Origin: Rhodospirillales bacterium
GTDB lineage: Bacteria > Pseudomonadota > Alphaproteobacteria > Micavibrionales > Micavibrionaceae
Assembly (NCBI GenBank): GCA_020638295.1
Contig: JACKIU010000001.1
Location: 124,001-188,000, forward strand
DNA: 64,000 nt
Direction of reading: 5' to 3'
A program made the position numbers and the translations under genes. The notes beneath the pieces are model-generated. The model was not told the origin of the DNA and searched no databases. It saw only the letters and a program-made list of their open reading frames with translations. How positions within the stretch are numbered: position 1 is the first letter of the stretch; each line of letters starts with the position of its first letter. Of this stretch, positions 27,204 to 35,036 are shown piece after piece.

Positions 27204-28688
27204 ATGGAGATCTTCGTGCGTTTCTCAACTTTGCTTATTTTGTCTTCCTGCATATTGCTTACGGCCTGCACTACCTCATTGCAGCCGAAAAAAGGCGCAG
27301 AAACTCTGGTTCAGGCCCATGATCAGCTTGAAGAACAAAATTACGAAGACGCACGCGCATTGTTCCAACAAACTCTGGAAAACTCGGAAGACAGGGTTAT
27401 ACAGGCGGAATCTTTTCATGGGCTCTCCCTTGTCGCGCGCGAGCAAGGACACTATCGTCAGCATATTTCCTATCTAGAGCAAGCCTCCACAATTGATCCC
27501 GAAAAGTACAAAGACGACCTTGCCAACGCCTATTGGCGTTATGGCAGCGCCAAGCAAAAATCACTGGCCAAAAAGATATTCGTGGAATTGAGCGGGTCTT
27601 CAAGCTCGGCCAATAAATATCTGGCTCAAACAGCCTACGAAAACGGCAAGGTGGACATGGCGCGTGCTTATTATCGTACGCAGCGCGACCTTGTTACGGC
27701 CAAATACCGCGAGCAGCGCGACCCCAACGGCGAGTTGGCGCTTGAGCTTGGGCGGTTAAATTATCTTTATGACGGCGTGGAAAAGAACTGCCCGGCGGCT
27801 GAGAAATGGTACAGCCAGGCCATCGAAAAAGGACGGGTTGATGCAGCCTATGAACTGGCGATGCTGTGGCAAGGCTGTGAAGGCTCTCAGCGCCCGGCGG
27901 AGGATGTCTTCGCCCTCATGCTTCAGGCTGCTGAAAAAGGCCATACCAAGGCCATACGCTCCGTGGCTGATGCCTATATGAACGGTAAAGGCGTACCTGC
28001 CAGTCAAAGCAGCGCCATGATCTGGTATAAAAAACTGGGGCTCGACGCCGGGCGTAAGGAAATGGAAAAAATCGCCGACAGCCTGATGTTTTCAAGCAAT
28101 GGCTCTGTCCACAATATTGAGCGCGCCGTTCAATGTTATGAGATGGCGGCCCGGAAAGGATCGCCCAAAGGGGCTGTCATTGCCGGGGCTTACGACAAAA
28201 ATGTCGCCTCCTTTCCAGAAGAAGCGTTGTTAGAAGAGGCCGAAAAAATCGAAAAAAAATATGGCAACAGCCATGAACAAGTCGTCTGGAAGATTTACAG
28301 CGCGCTGGCCGACAAGGGCGTGGCCGATGCGATTTTCTGGAAAGCGCGCGCCTACGAGCTTGGCGAGTATGTCGAAAAGGACCCTGCGCAAAGTCAGATC
28401 TGGTATGAGAAAGCTGCAAAATCCGATAGCCCCGAGGCCTACCTTCGTTCGGCACGGCTTTATATGCTTGAAAGCGATGACCCTGATGCCCCTGAAAAAG
28501 CCTTCAATGCCTATAAGAAAGCTGCCGAACTGGGCAGCGGCGAAGGCCAATACCAGACAGGGTTGATGTATGCCCGGGGAATAGGCACAGAAAAAGATGC
28601 CGACAAAGCCCGTGCATGGTTGCAAAAGGCGGAAAAGAACGGCTATGCTCTGGCCACACAAACTTTGCAATCCTTTCTTGAGGAATAA
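27204..28688 (+). CDS. algK: Alginate secretion lipoprotein AlgK (Sel1/TPR repeats)
   Basis: The frame is open from 27126, but the lipoprotein signal sequence begins at the ATG at 27204 or, with a better-placed GGAG site, at the GTG at 27216 (VRFSTLLILSSCILLTAC). The lipobox LTAC makes this a lipid-anchored protein. The rest, about 470 residues, is TPR then Sel1 repeats (YELAMLWQG, AIRSVADAYMNGKG, YQTGLMYARGIGTEKDADKA quoted in part). AlgK helps place and connect the outer-membrane porin AlgE, and the barrel gene follows here after two bases. The gene is divergent from alg8 across about 122 bp. Confidence 0.83.
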   Translation: MEIFVRFSTLLILSSCILLTACTTSLQPKKGAETLVQAHDQLEEQNYEDARALFQQTLENSEDRVIQAESFHGLSLVAREQGHYRQHISYLEQASTIDPEKYKDDLANAYWRYGSAKQKSLAKKIFVELSGSSSSANKYLAQTAYENGKVDMARAYYRTQRDLVTAKYREQRDPNGELALELGRLNYLYDGVEKNCPAAEKWYSQAIEKGRVDAAYELAMLWQGCEGSQRPAEDVFALMLQAAEKGHTKAIRSVADAYMNGKGVPASQSSAMIWYKKLGLDAGRKEMEKIADSLMFSSNGSVHNIERAVQCYEMAARKGSPKGAVIAGAYDKNVASFPEEALLEEAEKIEKKYGNSHEQVVWKIYSALADKGVADAIFWKARAYELGEYVEKDPAQSQIWYEKAAKSDSPEAYLRSARLYMLESDDPDAPEKAFNAYKKAAELGSGEGQYQTGLMYARGIGTEKDADKARAWLQKAEKNGYALATQTLQSFLEE

Positions 28689-28690
28689 AA

Positions 28691-30028
28691 ATGATGCCCG
28701 AAACTAGAATCATGAAAATCTTTGCGCCCGTTTTACTCGCAACGACATGTCTTTTGATGAGTTCCGGCATTTTGAAGGCAGAAGTTGCCGGGAACGGGAA
28801 CACCGTGCCGGTTTTAGGGGCTGCCCTCCCGGAAAATGAAGATCCGCAACAGAATCACACCTACAAAGACTATATAAACAAGGTTTTGGCGTATTCCGAT
28901 TTCGTTATTCGCGTTCAGGGGGATGCCGGCGTTTATTACAACGATAACATTTACCGCGTACGCAGCGGGGAAACGGACGATATCGTCAGCTATGTCATGC
29001 CGCGTATTCGTGGGAAAAGCCAGTGGGAACGGCACGAACTCGGTTTCGACCTCAGCACCGAACTTGGCGTTTTTGCTTCTGAAAGCGAAAATAATTACAC
29101 AGATTTCGATGCACGCGTCTTTGGCCGTTATGATTTTTCGGACACAATGAGCGGCGATCTGTGGGGGCGCTATCGCTATGAGCATTCTTCTGTCGGGGAA
29201 GATCCGGACCAGCCCGATACCACATTAAAAGAACCGCCAACCTATGATTATTTTGAACTCGGCGGCGCGTTAAGAGGTCTTCTCGCCCCGCTCTATCATT
29301 GGGATCTGACCCTAAAATCGCTGTTTTACGATTACGATAACACCATGCGCCGGGACGGTGCCCGGTCTGTTTATGACGATAAGGACCGGGATGAACATAG
29401 CGTTCTGGCAACGCTTGCCTACGACATCGCGCCGCAATCGCAGGTCTTTGTGCGTGGCGGCGGCACCCTGATCCGTTACGACAAGCGCGTCGATTCAACT
29501 TTGCTTTACGATCATGACGCCGATGGCACTCTGGCCCTGCTGGGCTATAGACGCGATACAGCCGCCGCCTTCTGGAGCCTTGCCGTCGGATATCAGTATC
29601 AGGATTATGAAGCGCCTGAATTTAAAGATGTTTCAATGCTGGCGGTGCAGGGCGAGGCGGAACTCCAACTTACGCCTTCTACCGCGCTGTCTCTTGACCT
29701 TAACCGCACGATCCGCGAAAGTTCCTCGACGGGGGTTTCATCCTACATCCAATCGCGCGGCGAGGCCACGCTGGAACACACGTTCAACACGGACTGGTCG
29801 GCCAGTGCGGGCGCGCGCTACACCATTAATGATTTCCAATCAAACACAACACTCAGCGGCACTGATCGCAAGGATAAGATTTTCGAGCCTGAACTGGCGG
29901 CGCATTACCAGATCAACGATCTGGCCCGCGTTTCTTTTGAATATAAATATGCCGATCGCTCATCAAACAACAACGCGGTTGAGTATGATGCCAATGTCGT
30001 CGGCCTGCGTCTGAGCCTGCGCCCGTAG
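28691..30028 (+). CDS. Outer-membrane beta-barrel protein, probable alginate export porin
   Basis: 445 residues with a signal peptide (about 1-36) and a chain of amphipathic strands alternating aromatic and charged residues, ending YDANVVGLRLSLRP, an outer-membrane terminal strand although ending in Pro rather than Phe. It is not clearly homologous to Pseudomonas AlgE by eye and looks more like the beta-barrel porin 2 (BBP2-type) group found with exopolysaccharide loci. Its position directly after algK, the AlgE slot in Pseudomonas, suggests the same job. Start at 28691 with GAGG upstream. Confidence 0.75.
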   Translation: MMPETRIMKIFAPVLLATTCLLMSSGILKAEVAGNGNTVPVLGAALPENEDPQQNHTYKDYINKVLAYSDFVIRVQGDAGVYYNDNIYRVRSGETDDIVSYVMPRIRGKSQWERHELGFDLSTELGVFASESENNYTDFDARVFGRYDFSDTMSGDLWGRYRYEHSSVGEDPDQPDTTLKEPPTYDYFELGGALRGLLAPLYHWDLTLKSLFYDYDNTMRRDGARSVYDDKDRDEHSVLATLAYDIAPQSQVFVRGGGTLIRYDKRVDSTLLYDHDADGTLALLGYRRDTAAAFWSLAVGYQYQDYEAPEFKDVSMLAVQGEAELQLTPSTALSLDLNRTIRESSSTGVSSYIQSRGEATLEHTFNTDWSASAGARYTINDFQSNTTLSGTDRKDKIFEPELAAHYQINDLARVSFEYKYADRSSNNNAVEYDANVVGLRLSLRP

Positions 30029-30037
30029 ACCGGCGCA

Positions 30038-31354
30038 CTACCAGCAAATACCGGTATAGCCGCCTTTGGCTTGCAGGCTGTCGTCCAGACGCACGAGGTC
30101 GAGAATTTTGGCATTGTCGTTGACCCCGGCCAGAATCGTATAGAATTCCTGCGTCGGGTTGCCGATCACAAATACCTCGCCATGGTCGGTAACTTCCTGC
30201 GCATTTTCGGTCAGACAGGCGGAAATCTGCGGGATGCCCTCTTCGATGTAACGTTTATTGGCGCCATCCATTTTGCGCGCTTCGGATACGCACGGGTCAT
30301 ATATTTTCAGCTCATAGCCGTCCTTCAAGAGCATATCGGCCAGCGTGACCAGCGGGCTTTCGCGCAAATCATCGGTTTTGGCCTTGAACGACAAACCGAA
30401 TAAGCCGACTTTCTTGGCGCCGCTTTCCTGTATCATACGGTATGCGCGGCGAACCTGTTCAACGTTGGCCTCAAGCAAGGCATCGAAGATCGGTGTATTG
30501 ACGCCTTTGGTCTTGGCGCTGGCACGCAGGGCCCGCACATCCTTCGGCAGGCATGAGCCGCCAAAGGCAAAGCCGGGAAGCAGATATGCCTTGGAAATGT
30601 TGAGTTTGGTATCGAGGAAGAAAATATCCATGACCTTGTGGCTGTCGACGCCGTGATCTTTGAGGATATTGCCCAGTTCGTTGGCAAAACCGACTTTCAT
30701 CGCGTGCCAAGCATTATCGGCGTATTTCACACCCTCGGCAACCTCGATGGAGGTAATGACCTCGGGGGCGTCAATATTATGATACAGATCGGAAACCATT
30801 TTTCCGGTTTTTTCATCACTGGCGCCGATGACGATTTTCGGCGGATTGTAATAGTCGAAAATGGCCGTACTCTCACGCAGGAATTCGGGGTTATTGGCAA
30901 AGCCAAAATCCACTCCGCCTTTTTTGCCTGAGGCTTCTTCCAAGATCGGCAAGGCGACACCGTAGGCCGAGCCCGGCACCATCGTCGAGCGCAGAACAAC
31001 CGTATGGAAGCCGTCTTTTTTAGCGATCGCTTCACCAATTTCGCGGCAGACATCGCACACATAGTCCAGCTGTAGAGAGCCGTCCGCATTGCTCGGCGTG
31101 CCGACACAAATCAGAGAAATTTCGGATTTCTCAACCGCTTCGGCACAGCTCTCGGTGCCGCTAAGCTGACCGTTTTCGACGCCTTTTTTAATCAGATCGG
31201 CCAGACCCGGCTCGACGATTGGCGTGCGCCCTTCCCGAATACAACGGACCTTGACGGGATCTTTGTCCATCGCAATGACCTCATGGCCTGAATCCACCAG
31301 ACATGCCGAAGTCACAGCGCCAACATAACCAATTCCAAAAACACTGACTTTCAT
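30038..31354 (-). CDS. algD: GDP-mannose 6-dehydrogenase AlgD
   Basis: 438 residues from the ATG at 31354, which has AGGA at a good distance; the open frame extends 17 codons upstream without support. N-terminal NAD-binding fold MKVSVFGIGYVG, then the UDP/GDP-sugar dehydrogenase central domain, the catalytic Cys in FAFGGSCLPKD, and the C-terminal nucleotide-sugar domain. It oxidises GDP-mannose to GDP-mannuronate, the committed step of alginate synthesis. It stands alone on the minus strand, convergent with the barrel gene and divergent from algJ over 141 bp, so unlike in Pseudomonas it does not lead the alg operon and must have its own promoter. Confidence 0.95.
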   Translation of the reverse strand: MKVSVFGIGYVGAVTSACLVDSGHEVIAMDKDPVKVRCIREGRTPIVEPGLADLIKKGVENGQLSGTESCAEAVEKSEISLICVGTPSNADGSLQLDYVCDVCREIGEAIAKKDGFHTVVLRSTMVPGSAYGVALPILEEASGKKGGVDFGFANNPEFLRESTAIFDYYNPPKIVIGASDEKTGKMVSDLYHNIDAPEVITSIEVAEGVKYADNAWHAMKVGFANELGNILKDHGVDSHKVMDIFFLDTKLNISKAYLLPGFAFGGSCLPKDVRALRASAKTKGVNTPIFDALLEANVEQVRRAYRMIQESGAKKVGLFGLSFKAKTDDLRESPLVTLADMLLKDGYELKIYDPCVSEARKMDGANKRYIEEGIPQISACLTENAQEVTDHGEVFVIGNPTQEFYTILAGVNDNAKILDLVRLDDSLQAKGGYTGICW

Positions 31355-31495
31355 GATTTTTCCTATTTTTACTTTAACCGTTCTCAAAAAGCGGCCAAAA
31401 AGCATTTCATTGCTTTTTTGTACCGCAGCGTTTATGTAGGCATCATATAAAGCTCAAAACTGCGTATTAAAAGGTTTTTTTGAAAAATAAGCACA

Positions 31496-32554
31496 ATGAA
31501 ACAAATTTCAGGCTATTTTCTTATTCTTTTTATGGTTATTTCTTTCGCCATGGCGCTCCCTGCACTTTTTCAGGGCTATCGGGAAACCGGGAAAATCGCG
31601 CTTGAGGTTGCTGTTAATGGGAACTGGGCTTCACAGTATGAAAAAGAATTTGCCGACTCTGTGGCTGTGCGCGAGCCCGGTCTGACGCTTTGGGGAATGG
31701 TCGAGTTATTGCTGTTTCGCGATGGGCGCCCCGGCGTGCTCATCGGCAAGGATGGCTGGCTGTTCAGCGATGAGGAGTTTTCTTATTCTAAAAACCGAGA
31801 AGATCTTATCCGGCAGCATAAAGATTTTATTGCTGAGACCATTGCGCGCCTGCACAAAGACGGCGTTGGACTAGCGGTGGCCTTGTTGCCAGCCAAATCC
31901 CGCACAGCCCAAGACAAACTCGGGCGGTTCACTTATCCCTCTTATAATCAGGGGCTGTATGCCGATGTCCTGAGCATGATTCAAGAGCGGGACGTGATCG
32001 CGCCGGACCTTAGTTCCGCCCTGCGGGGAAGGCCGGAAGCGTTCTTGCGCACCGATACGCACTGGTCGCCGCAAGGCGCACAGACGGTTGCGAATGCTCT
32101 GGCCAGTGCGATTAAGGCGAATGATGCAATTCAGTTAGAAGCCCAACCTTTTATTTTAGAAGAAGACACTTCGGAGCCTCTAAAGGGAGATCTTTTGCGA
32201 TATGTGCCGGCCGGGCTGGTGTTGGAACATTTTGGACTGAGCACCGTAGAGGTGCCACAGCATAATGCTATTGCCAACAGTTCGGAACAAATTGAACAAA
32301 GCGCCCTGTTTGGCGATGTTAACATTCCTGTGACGTTGGTTGGTACAAGTTATAGCGCGAATGAGATGTGGAATTTTGCCGATTACCTTAAGGCCGCTTT
32401 GCAAAGCGATGTGTTTAACGCGGCGGATGAAGGGCGCGGGCCATTTGCGACAATGAAGGATTATCTGGACAGCGAGAGCTATAAAAACAACCCGCCTGCG
32501 CTGATCATCTGGGAAATTCCCGAGCGTTACATCGCCCTGCCCGACAAAGATTAA
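31496..32554 (+). CDS. algJ: Alginate O-acetyltransferase AlgJ
   Basis: 352 residues with an N-terminal membrane anchor (about 5-24) and a periplasmic SGNH-like domain. The motifs IGKDGWLFSDEE, the catalytic Asp-His pair in RTDTHWSPQGA and the serine block LVGTSYSAN match the AlgJ/AlgX family. It lacks the C-terminal carbohydrate-binding region seen in the algX gene of this locus, which supports AlgJ. It relays acetyl from AlgI toward AlgX. Its stop codon abuts the convergent stop of the next gene with no spacer. Confidence 0.87.
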   Translation: MKQISGYFLILFMVISFAMALPALFQGYRETGKIALEVAVNGNWASQYEKEFADSVAVREPGLTLWGMVELLLFRDGRPGVLIGKDGWLFSDEEFSYSKNREDLIRQHKDFIAETIARLHKDGVGLAVALLPAKSRTAQDKLGRFTYPSYNQGLYADVLSMIQERDVIAPDLSSALRGRPEAFLRTDTHWSPQGAQTVANALASAIKANDAIQLEAQPFILEEDTSEPLKGDLLRYVPAGLVLEHFGLSTVEVPQHNAIANSSEQIEQSALFGDVNIPVTLVGTSYSANEMWNFADYLKAALQSDVFNAADEGRGPFATMKDYLDSESYKNNPPALIIWEIPERYIALPDKD

Positions 32555-33655
32555 TTACTTTTCGCCTGCGAGCTTAAACAGTTCGGCGGTCCCGTGCGCT
32601 TTTAGCTCGTTGATCAGGGCCTTTAAGGATGCGCCGTCTCTTTGGTCGGCAACCAACACCGCATCGGAGGTTTCGGCGACCACGATGTTGTTCAGGCCGA
32701 CGCAGGCGACAAGACGCTTTTCCGCATGGACGATGGTTTTTTCGCAATTGTTGAGATAGACCCGCTGCCCCTTGGTCACATTGCCATTGGCGTCCTGCTC
32801 GCCAATTTCACGCAAGCTCTCCCATGAACCGATATCAGACCAAGCCGGGTTGGCCTTGACGACGGCGGCTTTGTCGGTTTTTTCCATGATCGCGATGTCA
32901 AACGGCGTGCTTTGCGCTTTGGCATACAGGGCGGGATCAAGCTCGGTGATGTGCCCGGCCTCTTCGCGGCAGGCCAGCTTTACAGTGTCGTATATTTCAG
33001 GGCTGAGGCTTTTGAACGCGTCCAGCACCGCTTTGGCGGTAAAGACGAACATGCCGCTGTTCCACAAATAGTCGCCGCTATTCAGATACTGCAAAGCGGT
33101 GGCAACGTCGGGTTTTTCGACGAACTTTTCAATTTTGTGGGCCGTGTCTTCTTTCAGGGCCTCCCCGGCCTTGATATAGCCATAGCCGGTTTCAGGGCGG
33201 GAGGGGCGAATGCCGAACGCAACCAGGTAGCCCTGGCGCGCGGCTTGGCGGGCTTGTTCAAAAGACCGGGCCAGAGCCCGCTCATCACCGATATGGTGAT
33301 CAGAGGGTAAAACCCACATCACCGCATCCGGCCCGAAGGTTTTTTCCACATATATCGCTGCTAAAACGACAGCGGCGGCCGTATTACGCGCTTCGGGTTC
33401 GCCGAGGATATGCCTACACAGGGACGGTTCAAGCTCTTCATATTGCCTGCGGATTTCATCGATCATTGCCGCCAGCGTGACTGTGACGACCTCATCGCCT
33501 TTGGCCCCGGTCATGCTCTGCGCCCGCAAAACAGTGTTTTGCAACAATGAGCGATTGTCCATCAACTTCAGAAATTGTTTGGGCTTTTGTTCCCGGCTGA
33601 TCGGCCACAGGCGCGTGCCCGAACCACCACACAAAATCACAGGTATTGTCGTCAT
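32555..33655 (-). CDS. Mannose-1-phosphate guanylyltransferase (AlgA N-terminal half as a separate gene)
   Basis: 366 residues. The nucleotidyltransferase signature LCGGSGTRLWPISREQKPKQF opens the protein (quoted in part: GGSGTRLWP), and VEKPD (about residue 170) is the sugar-binding motif. It makes GDP-mannose, feeding algD. In Pseudomonas AlgA this domain is fused to a cupin phosphomannose isomerase; here the protein stops after the transferase domain and the cupin is coded by the gene just upstream (33674-34159), 18 bp away and in the same direction. Confidence 0.93.
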   Translation of the reverse strand: MTTIPVILCGGSGTRLWPISREQKPKQFLKLMDNRSLLQNTVLRAQSMTGAKGDEVVTVTLAAMIDEIRRQYEELEPSLCRHILGEPEARNTAAAVVLAAIYVEKTFGPDAVMWVLPSDHHIGDERALARSFEQARQAARQGYLVAFGIRPSRPETGYGYIKAGEALKEDTAHKIEKFVEKPDVATALQYLNSGDYLWNSGMFVFTAKAVLDAFKSLSPEIYDTVKLACREEAGHITELDPALYAKAQSTPFDIAIMEKTDKAAVVKANPAWSDIGSWESLREIGEQDANGNVTKGQRVYLNNCEKTIVHAEKRLVACVGLNNIVVAETSDAVLVADQRDGASLKALINELKAHGTAELFKLAGEK

Positions 33656-33673
33656 TGTTACTTAAAGGGCGTC

Positions 33674-34159
33674 CTAACTGATTGCTCCGGTGACTTTTTT
33701 GTAGAGTTCAATACTCTCCAAGGCCTTGTGATCGTCCTCGGCTACGGGCACAGTTTCGCGACCGTTAAAATCATAAAGACGGTCATTATCATCTTCACGA
33801 CACAGGCCCATTTGCTTTTCATAGACGATAAGCGGCCGGTCGATCAGGTTCATCATGCAATGTGCAGATGCCAGCGGGATGAGAATTGTATCATCGCGGT
33901 GCAGCGTATGAAGCCTTCCATCAACGATAACCGTGAGTTCGCCTTCCTCAACACGCCACACTTCACGGCGCCCGTGATGACGCTGCAAAGAGAGCGCCTG
34001 ATGCGGGCGAATGCCGATTTTCTTTTCGCAGAATTCTTCGCGCCCTTCCATACCGACATTCAAGACCTCGTACCATCCCCAAGGGCGAAAGCCCTGATCG
34101 CCGGGCGCATAGCCGACTAAGGCATGCAATCCATCCGTTTTGAACAATGCTTGTGTCAA
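33674..34159 (-). CDS. Cupin-type mannose-6-phosphate isomerase (AlgA C-terminal half as a separate gene)
   Basis: 161 residues of the type II phosphomannose isomerase cupin: RPWGWYEVL near the start, SLQRHHGRREVWRVEEG as the metal-binding core (His-x-His...Glu), and a second part with LIPLASAHCM holding the last His. It interconverts fructose-6-phosphate and mannose-6-phosphate. It is transcribed ahead of the guanylyltransferase gene, so the two halves of AlgA are expressed together as separate chains. It could also be a cupin subunit with only a regulatory role, but the metal residues look complete. Confidence 0.85.
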   Translation of the reverse strand: MTQALFKTDGLHALVGYAPGDQGFRPWGWYEVLNVGMEGREEFCEKKIGIRPHQALSLQRHHGRREVWRVEEGELTVIVDGRLHTLHRDDTILIPLASAHCMMNLIDRPLIVYEKQMGLCREDDNDRLYDFNGRETVPVAEDDHKALESIELYKKVTGAIS

Positions 34160-34191
34160 ATCATTTCTCCGTAATGTCTGGACTATTACAC

Positions 34192-34220
34192 AAAACTTTA
34201 CCGTAATGCAAAGTTTTTTT
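34192..34220. promoter_or_regulatory. AT-rich hairpin upstream of the PMI gene
   Basis: AAAACTTT (34192-34199) pairs with AAAGTTTT (34210-34217), followed by further Ts on the plus strand. It lies in the divergent spacer between the cupin gene and the hemolysin-family gene. It looks like a weak terminator on the plus strand, where no gene precedes it; an operator or leftover is equally likely. Confidence 0.35.
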
Positions 34221-34340
34221 ATAATTATAGCTCTGGAAGCGGTTTTTCAAGCAGATGACTAACTATAAATTCTTCTTCAGTTTCGCTTCAGCTTCACGGG
34301 GCATCCTTGAATCAAGACAACGAATCAAGGAATTTCTGTT

Positions 34341-35036
34341 TTGCTCAAACTTCGTTATCAGGAAAATGATCTGAACACGGCCAACCTGTATTTGCAGGAA
34401 GGCCGCACGCGCCGGGTAAGCCCGCTGAAGCCTTCGGTGGTCAGCATTACCGGGTTGTTCGAGCCGGACCGGCGCCGCGTTGAGGACTTTATCAAAGCCA
34501 TTTACAAGAAAAGTTATGACGCCGATATCGAAGTCAGTTACCCGGTCTTGATGAGCGTGCGCAATGCGTCGGGCGATATTCTGGCCGCCGTCGGTTTCCG
34601 GTATGCCGAAGATGAGGCTCTGTTTCTGGAACATTATACGCAAGAGCCGATAGAAACGCTGCTGAATTGCCCGCGTGAGAAAATCGTGGAAATCGGCAAT
34701 CTGGCATCTGCCGGGCAAGGCGCATCGGCCTTCCTGTTTGCCGCTCTGGCGTCCTATTTGAACAATAAAGACATTCGCTATGCCACAATCACCGGCACGG
34801 ACTTTCTGCATCGCTATTTCGAACGCGCGGGCCTTGAGCCGCGTAAGATCTGTGATGCCGACATCAAGTCCGTACAGCAGGACGGACAAAACTGGGGCAG
34901 CTATTACGATACCCAGCCCCGCGTTCTGGTCGGTTCCGTCGAAACCGGCGTAAAGCGTTTAAAAACCATGCTCGGCGCGGAGTTTGAAGATTGCCGTCCA
35001 CGTCTGTTCCCGCGTTTACATTATAAAGGGGAATGA
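34341..35036 (+). CDS. Thermostable hemolysin family protein
   Basis: 231 residues matching the T_hemolysin family (delta-VPH of Vibrio): the ALFLEHYTQEPIE segment, the IVEIGNLASAG motif, ATITGTDFLHRYFERAGLEP and the WGSYYDTQPRVLVG end are all family landmarks. The fold looks GNAT-like, and despite the name no pore-forming feature or signal peptide is present; the biochemical role is unknown. The start is TTG with AAGGAA about nine bases before it. Its stop overlaps the ligase start (ATGA). It opens a long plus-strand block and is adjacent to a ligase, a diiron oxidase candidate and a dehydrogenase, arguing for an enzymatic role in the same pathway. Confidence 0.85.
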   Translation: MLKLRYQENDLNTANLYLQEGRTRRVSPLKPSVVSITGLFEPDRRRVEDFIKAIYKKSYDADIEVSYPVLMSVRNASGDILAAVGFRYAEDEALFLEHYTQEPIETLLNCPREKIVEIGNLASAGQGASAFLFAALASYLNNKDIRYATITGTDFLHRYFERAGLEPRKICDADIKSVQQDGQNWGSYYDTQPRVLVGSVETGVKRLKTMLGAEFEDCRPRLFPRLHYKGE

